In this document: positions 1-4,969 of the stretch, in pieces
Layout: each line of letters opens with the position of its first letter
How positions within the stretch are numbered: the stretch's first letter is position 1
Assembly: GCA_031430375.1 (NCBI GenBank)
Contig: JANPBJ010000093.1
Location: forward strand, 1 to 5,998
DNA length: 5,998 nt
Source: JAENVU01 sp031430375
GTDB lineage: Bacteria; Actinomycetota; Acidimicrobiia; IMCC26256; JAENVU01
Direction of reading: 5' to 3'
Program-made: the position numbers and the translations under genes
The notes under the pieces: generated by a model
Seen by the model: only the letters and a program-made list of their open reading frames with translations
Told to the model about the DNA's origin: nothing
Database searches by the model: none

Positions 1-1
1 C

Positions 2-43
2 CAAGCCACCACCGGCAAGGGGGTGAAGCCCCTCGCCGAATGA
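2..43 (+). CDS. C-terminal end of an IS element protein (IstB candidate), truncated by window edge
   Basis: Only 13 codons plus stop are inside the window, reading QATTGKGVKPLAE. They were chosen because the frame is open from base 2 to the TGA at 41-43 and the terminal IS repeats start four bases later, which is where the last gene of an IS21-type element would end. In that family the promoter-distal gene is istB, the AAA+ ATPase that helps the IstA transposase. The residues themselves are too few to identify the protein, so the assignment rests on context. Confidence 0.4.
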   Translation, partial: QATTGKGVKPLAE

Positions 44-46
44 TCC

Positions 47-138
47 CGGGCAGAACTACCGGCCACGCCCGGGCAGTTCTGTTGGCCACCACCGGGCAGA
101 ACCACTGTCCGCCCACGGGCAGATCTCACTGACCATTG
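47..138 (+). repeat. Four tandem 23-bp repeats of IS21-terminus type
   Basis: CGGGCAG occurs at 47, 70, 93 and 116, an exact 23-bp period. The second halves of the units are related: two contain GGCCAC, one TGTCCGCC and one TGACCATT. Arrays of this form are the transposase-binding repeats of IS21-family ends. The last unit runs directly into the proposed terminus at 141. Confidence 0.7.
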
Positions 139-157
139 ACAATCGTGGAATCCATTC

Positions 158-172
158 TGCCCATCATGGGCA
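158..172. repeat. 15-bp perfect inverted repeat TGCCCAT-C-ATGGGCA
   Basis: Seven-base arms TGCCCAT and ATGGGCA flank a single C. It lies 17 bp outside the proposed IS end, and its left arm, with the preceding C, carries CTGCCC, the reverse complement of the GGGCAG core of the neighbouring IS repeats. It could be a protein-binding palindrome or residue of another IS end. It is too small to classify. Confidence 0.35.
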
Positions 173-190
173 CTTGGACTCTCACAACAC

Positions 191-233
191 GTGGACCACC
201 CTGCCGGGATCAGGTCAGTTGGGGTGGACCACC
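191..233 (+). repeat. Pair of direct repeats GTGGACCACC, 33 bp apart
   Basis: GTGGACCACC occurs exactly at 191-200 and at 224-233. The intervening 23 bases do not repeat. The surrounding 142-289 contains no convincing gene. The spacing resembles the repeated transposase sites near IS termini, so these may be traces of a second, older element. Alternatively they are operator-like sites upstream of the gene at 363. Confidence 0.35.
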
Positions 234-289
234 GCGACACAACGAACAACACTTGCATGGCGAGGCCCGCTCAGTGGGGTACGGTGGTC

Positions 290-331
290 TTGCTTCAGCA
301 CGATATTGATATAATAAACAATCGGTATAGT
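290..331 (+). promoter_or_regulatory. AT-rich candidate promoter for the gene at 363
   Basis: A perfect TATAAT hexamer lies at 310-315 inside a strongly AT-rich stretch (about 301-323), in contrast to the GC-rich surroundings. The best -35 candidate is TTGCTT at 290-295, but the spacer is only 14 bp, shorter than usual. A second -10-like hexamer, TATAGT, is at 326-331 with TTGATA at 306-311, also 14 bp away. The hexamers are seen; promoter function is inferred. A transcript from the first would have a 5' leader of roughly 40 bases before the ATG at 363. Confidence 0.4.
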
Positions 332-362
332 ACAAAGTGAACCCACAGGACGGACGGTCGAA

Positions 363-1055
363 ATGTTGAAAACACCGAAGGCACTCTCGGCTCTCGGTGT
401 TTCGCTCGCCGTGGTTTTGGTGCCGGCGACCGTTGTTGTGGCCCTGGCTTGGAGCGATTCCCCTGGGAAGAACCAAACAAGTAGCGCTTCCGCTCAAGGC
501 GACGCGACCCCGACCGCCGATGTTCCTGGGTATTCCCAGGTCTCGTTCCGGAATAGTCCTTTCCTTTCAATCAAGGATTTGATGGATGGGACCGAGGCCG
601 TTTTGTATGCACGGGTAGAGGCCATTGTAGAGTATGGCGCGACCACAGGCGAGGACCTTAAGATCCAGTTCCGAGAACTCCAACTGGGCCAAATTGACGT
701 CCTGGACGGATCACTTACAGATAGTTCCAAGGTGACGTTACTGCAGGAGGGGAGAAAGATCTTTCCAGCGAGTTCCGCTCCGAGCGGCAGGGAGACCATC
801 CTCGCGTACACTCCCAACGGAATGAAGTGGGCACAAGTCGGTGACGAGATCATTGTCGGGGTAAGGGCTGCGACCGCCAAAGACACGTACAGGCTTGTCG
901 GCGATCAGTCTCTCTTTTACCTGGTCGACGGAACCTTAGCGAGTTCCCTCCCGGAGTCCGGCCATGATCATCTTGGTCCCTTTCTTGAGAGCATCGTTGG
1001 CCTTTCGGTAGATGACCTACGCAACGAGATCGACCAGGTGAACTCCGCGGGTTAG
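363..1055 (+). CDS. Exported or membrane-anchored protein of unknown function (230 aa)
   Basis: The ATG at 363 is preceded by AGGACGG (347-353), nine bases away, a reasonable ribosome-binding site. Residues 1-10 form a short basic start (K4, K6). Residues 11-30 are a hydrophobic helix ending VVVALA, where A27-L-A29 would suit signal peptidase I. There is no lipobox cysteine. Residues 31-57 are a Ser/Thr/Gly/Pro-rich linker, suggesting a tether across the cell wall. The remainder, about 58-230, looks like a compact extracytoplasmic beta-rich domain: strands around 78-90 (EAVLYARVEAIVEY), 100-114, 123-128 and 160-168 (GDEIIVGVR), then YRLVGDQSLFYLVDGTLAS at 176-194. That last pattern (Y-x-x-V-G-x-Q-x-x-F-x-x-x-D-G) recalls small secreted domains seen in many actinobacterial hypothetical proteins, but I cannot name a family. 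TTA codons at 738 and 936 are unusual for such a genome. No enzymatic motif is recognised. Confidence 0.8.
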   Translation: MLKTPKALSALGVSLAVVLVPATVVVALAWSDSPGKNQTSSASAQGDATPTADVPGYSQVSFRNSPFLSIKDLMDGTEAVLYARVEAIVEYGATTGEDLKIQFRELQLGQIDVLDGSLTDSSKVTLLQEGRKIFPASSAPSGRETILAYTPNGMKWAQVGDEIIVGVRAATAKDTYRLVGDQSLFYLVDGTLASSLPESGHDHLGPFLESIVGLSVDDLRNEIDQVNSAG

Positions 1056-1123
1056 TTCTGCTTGCGATGCTGCGAGTGTGGACTGAACGGGATGACGGGA
1101 TAGGCCGACTCTATTGCGGGAGA

Positions 1124-1140
1124 GACCGCCTGAGGCGGTC
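1124..1140 (+). other. Hairpin (7-bp stem, 3-base loop) just before the hydrolase gene
   Basis: GACCGCC (1124-1130), loop TGA, GGCGGTC (1134-1140) form a perfect stem. No T-run follows, so it is not a typical intrinsic terminator of the gene ending at 1055. It ends one base before the GGCGGAG ribosome-binding site, where it could influence translation initiation. It lies between the TTG at 1114 and the ATG at 1153, which favours the ATG as the real start. Confidence 0.45.
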
Positions 1141-1147
1141 GGCGGAG
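1141..1147 (+). promoter_or_regulatory. Ribosome-binding site deciding the start of the hydrolase gene
   Basis: GGCGGAG sits five bases before ATG 1153, a good Shine-Dalgarno position. The longer frame from TTG 1114 has no comparable site, and GTG 1147 would overlap this one. Starting at 1153 also removes a 13-residue extension encoded by the hairpin region. Confidence 0.55.
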
Positions 1148-1152
1148 TGACG

Positions 1153-2223
1153 ATGGGACGGCGAACCCAGGAATGGAGGTCCGAGACCTCGGCCCTCCAT
1201 GAACTGACCGAGGGGTCGGTGGTCAGTGGCCAGCTCTATGTCGAGCGCGCTGGAAAAGTTGTATACAACGAGAGTGTCGGCGAGGCAGTTCCGGGATCGG
1301 CGATGCGATCGGACCAGGCCTTCAACTTGTACTGTGGCCTCAAGCCCGTTGTGGCGCTTAGCTTGGCGCGATTGCTAGAGCTGGCGAGCATTGATCGGCG
1401 GGCGCTGGTGAGCGACATTCTCTCCGTACCCCATTCACCTTTCACAGTCGGGGACGTGTGTTCCCACGCCGTGGGCCTCCGGGATCCTGATGCGTTTAGG
1501 TACTTCCACCTATCCCCGTCTGAGCGGGCCGAGCGTCTAGCTTCGTCGGTCCTCGTGGCGCGGATGAAGAGGGCTAGAGTTGTCTACGGCGAAGTCGCTG
1601 GATGGCGGCTCGTGTGCCTGATGATTGAGGCTCTTTCGGGCCATTCGGTGACCTCGATTGTGGAGAATGACGCAGCGTCAGTCGGCAGCAAGGATCTGTG
1701 GTTTTGTGCAGATAGCTACGATGATCATCGCGTCAATAACATCGGGTGTTACTATGACACCTCCGTGAACTTGCCCATGTTACACGACCGACTTCGGTCC
1801 TTTTGGTCCCCGCAAATGCCTGCGACTGTTGGCGGTTATAGTTCTATGGAATCTCTCGGTCGATGGTATTCAGCGGTGTTGAAGGTGAGGGCCGGAGAAC
1901 CAATGTTCGGTCTCCCTTCCCCGACTGTCGTCGCCGACTGGACGACGACAGCTACTCAGGTTGGCGTAAATAAGGATTCTCGCGAACCTCAGTTTGGATT
2001 AGGACTAATGACCCGGCTGGACACGCACGGATTTGGTCAAGCGCCGTCACCTGAGTCGTTCGGCCACTCCGGCTTTCTCGGCCTTTCCTTTGGTTTCGCT
2101 GATCCGACCAATCAACTCGCTGTCGCTTTCATCACGAATGAACTGGGTCGGCGGTCTGCCAACCCAGTAGTCAACAGGTCGAAGTGGATCGACCGGCTCT
2201 ACTCACTTATCGGACTATCGTGA
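1153..2223 (+). CDS. Serine-hydrolase / class C beta-lactamase-fold protein with Cys in place of the nucleophilic Ser
   Basis: Known: this family (AmpC, EstB-type esterases, DD-peptidases, PBP-type thioesterases) uses three motifs, SxxK, YxN and a late K/H-x-G. Seen, in 356 residues from ATG 1153: NLYCGLKPVVALSLARLLE places C61-x-x-K64 at motif 1; VVYGEVAGWRLVCLMIEALSG gives Y145-G-E147 at motif 2; SFGHSGFLGLSFGFADP gives H305-S-G307 at motif 3, followed by the usual terminal strand LAVAFITNEL (322-331). Length and motif spacing match the family, so the fold call is strong. The nucleophile codon is TGT (1333-1335). There is no signal peptide, so the protein is expected in the cytoplasm, unlike cell-wall DD-peptidases. 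Activity may be thiol-based hydrolysis or acyl transfer, or may be lost; the retained Lys, Tyr and His favour an active site. TTA codons lie at 1780 and 1999. The stop overlaps the next start (TGATG), pointing to a joint role with the SCP2-like protein. Starts at GTG 1147 or TTG 1114 are possible but less likely. Confidence 0.85.
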   Translation: MGRRTQEWRSETSALHELTEGSVVSGQLYVERAGKVVYNESVGEAVPGSAMRSDQAFNLYCGLKPVVALSLARLLELASIDRRALVSDILSVPHSPFTVGDVCSHAVGLRDPDAFRYFHLSPSERAERLASSVLVARMKRARVVYGEVAGWRLVCLMIEALSGHSVTSIVENDAASVGSKDLWFCADSYDDHRVNNIGCYYDTSVNLPMLHDRLRSFWSPQMPATVGGYSSMESLGRWYSAVLKVRAGEPMFGLPSPTVVADWTTTATQVGVNKDSREPQFGLGLMTRLDTHGFGQAPSPESFGHSGFLGLSFGFADPTNQLAVAFITNELGRRSANPVVNRSKWIDRLYSLIGLS

Positions 2224-2693
2224 TGGACCACGAAACCTGTGCTTCGGTACTCCCGAGGTATCTCCTGGATATGAGCTCGAACAGAAAGCTGGATGAGCCG
2301 GCTTTCCGGGCGGAGTTTCTTCCGCTCGACATGTCGGGCAATCGGCAGCCGCCATTTGCGTCAGCCTCAGAACATTGTGCACCGAAGTTGTTGCGCGTAG
2401 ACCTCAGAATCGTTTGGATCCTGTCGAGTTCGCAACTTGGCCGAACGCAATGGGTTCAATGTTTCCAGGACGGAGTTGAGGTAGCCGACGCTCGACCGGG
2501 CTGTCCAGCGCTCCATTTGCGCGTTTCCTATTCCGAGATGGTGAGCATCTGCTACGAAGGCCTGCCCTTTGAAGCTGTTATCCCAGAAGAGGAGATCTTA
2601 AGAAACGTGGCGCTGTTCAGCTGTGTGTCGGGACTATTACACCATCCAACCGCGCTCAGGCTCGAGAGTGGAGCGGAATCGAGGCCTTCCTAA
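2223..2693 (+). CDS. SCP2-like (sterol-carrier fold) small protein, coupled to the hydrolase
   Basis: ATG 2223 shares its A with the hydrolase stop (TGATG). There is no clear Shine-Dalgarno, so translation is probably by re-initiation after the upstream gene. An in-frame ATG at 2184 would add 13 residues inside that gene and is less likely. The product is 156 aa without signal peptide or membrane helix. Residues about 58-142 follow the pattern of SCP2-like lipid-binding domains: LRVDLRIVWIL strand, FQDGVEV (81-87), CPALHLRVSYSEMVSICYEG (94-113), then a helix, and NVALFSCVSGLLHHP (128-142), which corresponds to the usual G-D-x-x-L-x-x-L-x-x-L-F end. Such domains hold hydrophobic ligands. Residues 15-21 and 35-41 are a duplicated LDMS(S/G)NR motif outside that domain. 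Six cysteines are present (6, 52, 80, 94, 110, 134). TTA codons lie at 2598 and 2637. The last residues (about 143-156) run to the edge of IS debris, so the native C-terminus may have been altered. The family assignment is by pattern only and moderate. Confidence 0.6.
   Translation: MDHETCASVLPRYLLDMSSNRKLDEPAFRAEFLPLDMSGNRQPPFASASEHCAPKLLRVDLRIVWILSSSQLGRTQWVQCFQDGVEVADARPGCPALHLRVSYSEMVSICYEGLPFEAVIPEEEILRNVALFSCVSGLLHHPTALRLESGAESRPS
2265..2345 (+). repeat. Protein-level duplication: two LDMS(S/G)NR motifs 20 residues apart
   Basis: LDMSSNR is encoded at 2265-2285 and LDMSGNR at 2325-2345, exactly 60 bases apart. The DNA differs at most third positions (CTG GAT ATG AGC against CTC GAC ATG TCG), so the similarity is held at protein level rather than being a recent DNA copy. 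Both copies are preceded by Leu or Pro and followed by P and F a few residues on (DEPAF, QPPF). Confidence 0.55.
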
Positions 2694-2694
2694 T

Positions 2695-2808
2695 CGCGGC
2701 CTCGACCGTCTCCTCGACCACGCCGTCGTCGTCGCCACCGAAGGTGAATCGTTCCGCATGAACTATGCCCGCACCAAAGGAGAACCCGCCACGACAACGA
2801 CCGACTGA
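2695..2808 (+). pseudogene. Remnant of an IstB-type transposition helper (C-terminal fragment)
   Basis: The frame reading RGLDRLLDHAVVVATEGESFRMNYARTKGEP, with stop at 2806-2808, has the look of the C-terminus of IS21-family IstB ATPases, in which a final helix D-R-L-L-x-H is followed by two strands ending G-x-S-(Y/F)-R-M. No AAA+ core (Walker A or B) is present upstream: the preceding bases belong to the SCP2-like gene in another frame. It is therefore a 5'-truncated leftover, not a working gene. None of the CGGGCAG repeats of the left-hand element follow it, so it probably comes from a different IS. The identification is from memory of the family pattern. Confidence 0.5.
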
Positions 2809-3044
2809 AACGCTACGACGACTGACGACGAGGTCGCAGATCATGTGCTGCGCATCGTTGTCCAACCGGCAACGCGCCCCCATCAGAAATAGACCTTGAA
2901 CCCACTCGCGATTTCTCGCGACCGTCGGCGCGACTAAGGACCCGCGCCGATAGGCCCAAGCGCCGTCGAACTACCTGATCGTCCACGCGAGACTTCGGCG
3001 TCGATCAGCCCACGCGGCGGACGCACTCCTACCATGACCTCGGC
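2809..3044. other. Non-coding stretch upstream of ctaA, with two TCGCGA sites
   Basis: Together with the IstB remnant this leaves about 350 bases without an intact gene. CTCGCGA occurs at 2905-2911 and 2915-2921, so two palindromic TCGCGA cores lie exactly 10 bp (one helical turn) apart. A -35-like TTGAAC is at 2896-2901, but no convincing -10 follows at the right distance. The operon promoter presumably lies here, yet I cannot place it. No terminator or RNA gene was recognised. Confidence 0.35.
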
Positions 3045-4007
3045 ATGTCGCGTTTGACTCTCTCTCCCGCGCAGTACCGGCGCGTCACAGTGGTGGCCTG
3101 CGCGCTGCTCGCGCTCATCATCGTGAGCGGCGCCGCGGTTCGGCTCACCGGCTCCGGGCTCGGGTGCCCGGACTGGCCCAACTGCACTGCCACCAGCCTG
3201 GCCCCAACCAAGGCCGTGGGAGTGCACGGGTGGATCGAGTTCGTCAACCGAATGGTGACCGGTCTCGTGTCGGTCGCGGTGATCGTTGCCGTGCTGGGCG
3301 CGCTCGTCCGGAGACCCCGACGTCGCGACCTCACCTGGCTATCGCTCGGTCTCGTCGTCGGCGTGATCGCGCAGGCACTGCTCGGCGCGCTGGTGGTGAA
3401 GAAGCTGCTCGACCCGCCGTTTGTCATGGGCCACTTCCTCCTGTCGGCGGTGCTGCTCGCCAACGCGTTGGTGCTGGTCTGGCGGGCCGGAATCGCCGAC
3501 GGATCGCGAAGCCCGATCGCGGTCCCGCTCGTGATTCATCGCCTCGCGATTGCCGTCGTGGTGTTCGCGAGCGCCGTCCTCGTGACCGGCACCGTCGTGA
3601 CCGGCGCCGGACCCCACTCAGGCGACGCGGGCAATGCGGCGAAGAAGGCGCTACGGGCGACTCGGCTTGATCTCGCCATTCCCGACGCCGCCCGAGTGCA
3701 CGCCGTCAGCGTGATCGTGTTCCTCGCCGCCGTCCTTGCATTGCTCGTGATACTCGTACGGACGCGCGCCGATGGCCGCCTGTACCGACGAGTGACAATC
3801 CTGCTCGCCGTGCTCGTGGTCCAAGGTGCCATCGGGTACATCCAGTATTTCAACGACGTTCCGCCGCTGCTGGTTGGCCTGCACGTCGCCGGCGCGACCG
3901 CAGTGTTCGCCGCGGCGATGGGTGTGCTGCTCGGCTGTCGACGGGCGGACACGGACGCCACACGCGGGTCCCGCCCGATACCGAGTGCCGCAGGAGCAAC
4001 TCCGTAG
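3045..4007 (+). CDS. ctaA: Heme A synthase, COX15/CtaA family
   Basis: This membrane enzyme oxidises the C8 methyl of heme O to a formyl group, giving heme A for cytochrome aa3 oxidase. The 320 residues show eight hydrophobic segments (about 13-34, 66-88, 95-117, 125-148, 164-188, 215-238, 249-266, 275-297), the normal two-fold four-helix layout. Signature stretches are RLTGSGLGCPDWPNC (33-47) with the C41/C47 pair expected in the first external loop, HGWIEFVNR (61-69) with the likely catalytic Glu65, MGH130, TGAGPHSGD (186-194), RVH219 and GLHVAGA with H280. H130, H219 and H280 sit where Bacillus subtilis CtaA has heme ligands. At the place of its H60 (E-x-x-H) this protein has N68, with H61 nearby instead. 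The second Cys pair of the Bacillus enzyme is absent. ATG 3045 is the only reasonable start; no clear ribosome-binding site precedes it, so initiation may be leaderless or weak. The stop overlaps the ATPase start. Confidence 0.93.
   Translation: MSRLTLSPAQYRRVTVVACALLALIIVSGAAVRLTGSGLGCPDWPNCTATSLAPTKAVGVHGWIEFVNRMVTGLVSVAVIVAVLGALVRRPRRRDLTWLSLGLVVGVIAQALLGALVVKKLLDPPFVMGHFLLSAVLLANALVLVWRAGIADGSRSPIAVPLVIHRLAIAVVVFASAVLVTGTVVTGAGPHSGDAGNAAKKALRATRLDLAIPDAARVHAVSVIVFLAAVLALLVILVRTRADGRLYRRVTILLAVLVVQGAIGYIQYFNDVPPLLVGLHVAGATAVFAAAMGVLLGCRRADTDATRGSRPIPSAAGATP
3992..3996 (+). promoter_or_regulatory. Ribosome-binding site for the ABC ATPase gene
   Basis: AGGAG lies inside the last codons of ctaA, ten bases before GTG 4007. 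It supports the GTG start, whose first base is the last base of the ctaA stop (TAGTG). Confidence 0.6.
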
Positions 4008-4969
4008 TGGACGCTGCGATTCTCACCGAGAATATTCGCCGCCATTTCGGCGAGAAGGTGGCCGTTGCCGGCGTGGATCTCGCGGTAGCACCGGGGGAGA
4101 TCTACGGCTTCCTCGGACCGAACGGAGCGGGCAAGACCACCGTGGTTCGCATGCTCTGTACGTTGCTCCGTCCCACCGCAGGACGCGCTCTCGTCGCCGG
4201 AATCGACGTCGCAGAGCATCCCGATGAGGTCCGCTTGCGCATTGGCGTTGCCCTCCAAGATGCCGCCCTTGACGACCGCCAGAACGGCATCGAACTCCTA
4301 CGCCTCCAGGCCCGCCTGTACGGATTGCGCGGGTCCGAAATAGACCGCCGGATCGAGGAGCTCATTCCGATGATCGATATCGGGGATGCGCTCGGGCAGC
4401 GCATCGGGACCTATTCCGGCGGCATGAAGCGTCGACTCGATCTGGCCGCCGCACTGGTGCACAGCCCCGAGGTGTTGTTCCTCGACGAACCGACCACCGG
4501 ACTCGACCCCGTCAGCCGGGCCAAGGTCTGGGATGAGGTCCGCCGTCTGAATCGCGACCAGGGCATGACGATCTTCCTGACTACCCAGTATCTCGAAGAA
4601 GCCGACGAGCTCGCAGATCGCGTGGGCATCATCAGCCGCGGCCAGTTGGTGGCCGAGGGAACCCCCACCGACCTCAAACGCTCCCTCGGTGACGACGTGA
4701 TCTCCGTCACGGTCGTGGGGAGCGTTGAACCGGCGGTCGCGACGCTGAGCGCTCTCCCCGGCGTGCACCGCGTCGACACGGACGGATCAGATATTCGGGT
4801 GCGGACCGGTGACGGCGCGAGTGCCCTGAGTCCGGTCGCGGTTGCACTCAACGGCGCGGGAATTTCAGTCCAGAGCCTGACTTTGCGCACCCCGACCCTC
4901 GACGACGTCTTCCTCGAACGGACCGGTTCCCATATCGGCGCCGACGAAGATGGAGAGGCATCACCGTGA
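4007..4969 (+). CDS. ABC exporter ATPase, DrrA-like (daunorubicin-resistance type)
   Basis: This is the nucleotide-binding subunit of an ABC-2-type exporter. It is expected to act as a homodimer on the cytoplasmic face with the permease encoded next. Motifs in the 320 residues: Walker A GPNGAGKTT (37-45), Q-loop Q84, signature YSGGM (136-140) followed by KRRLDLA, Walker B VLFLDEP (156-162) with catalytic E161, D-loop GLDP (165-168). The switch position reads TTQYLEEAD, with Gln194 where most ABC ATPases have His; DrrA-type proteins share this. The C-terminal region ends with TLDDVFLERTG (297-307), the LD(E/D)VFL motif of DrrA. Length is about that of DrrA (roughly 330 aa). GTG 4007 overlaps the ctaA stop by one base, and the stop overlaps the permease start by four, so the three genes form one operon. 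The substrate cannot be read from the sequence; linkage to ctaA makes a role near heme or oxidase assembly as plausible as drug export. Confidence 0.93.
   Translation: MDAAILTENIRRHFGEKVAVAGVDLAVAPGEIYGFLGPNGAGKTTVVRMLCTLLRPTAGRALVAGIDVAEHPDEVRLRIGVALQDAALDDRQNGIELLRLQARLYGLRGSEIDRRIEELIPMIDIGDALGQRIGTYSGGMKRRLDLAAALVHSPEVLFLDEPTTGLDPVSRAKVWDEVRRLNRDQGMTIFLTTQYLEEADELADRVGIISRGQLVAEGTPTDLKRSLGDDVISVTVVGSVEPAVATLSALPGVHRVDTDGSDIRVRTGDGASALSPVAVALNGAGISVQSLTLRTPTLDDVFLERTGSHIGADEDGEASP
4952..4958 (+). promoter_or_regulatory. Ribosome-binding site for the ABC permease gene
   Basis: GGAGAGG lies seven bases before GTG 4966 and within the end of the ATPase gene. It fixes the permease start at the GTGA overlap. 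Confidence 0.65.

Larger units (their letters stand above)
1..141 (+). mobile_element. Right end of an IS21-type insertion sequence (partial)
   Basis: Seen: the end of a reading frame (stop TGA 41-43), then four head-to-tail 23-bp repeats, then ...CCATTGACA ending at 141. Read inward from 141 on the other strand, the end begins TGTCAATGG. Known: IS21-family elements begin TG and end CA, carry several short internal repeats near their termini, and have istA then istB reading toward the right end. Inferred: 1-141 is the right-hand end of such an element and the rest lies left of the window. The exact boundary is a proposal, because the left end and the target duplication are not visible. Confidence 0.55.

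Noticed and set aside
47..138. CRISPR-like array from the regular 23-bp repeats
   Set aside because: The period covers the whole unit, leaving no spacers of the usual length, and the position after an IS gene end fits terminal repeats.
494..886. 130-codon minus-strand frame inside the exported-protein gene
   Set aside because: The plus-strand frame has a ribosome-binding site, an export signal and a domain-like pattern. The minus frame has none of these.
1114..1152. Longer hydrolase start at TTG 1114
   Set aside because: No ribosome-binding site precedes it, and the extension is encoded by a perfect hairpin. ATG 1153 has GGCGGAG at five bases.
2184..2222. Longer SCP2-like protein starting at ATG 2184
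   Set aside because: It would add 13 residues wholly inside the hydrolase gene. The TGATG overlap at 2223 is the more natural start.
3034..3057. Seven-codon upstream frame (ATG 3034) overlapping the ctaA start
   Set aside because: It has no ribosome-binding site and is too short to separate from chance, so a leader peptide cannot be supported.
3536..4258. 240-codon minus-strand frame across ctaA and the ATPase
   Set aside because: It lies antisense to two well-identified genes, has low-complexity composition and no domain. It is a shadow.
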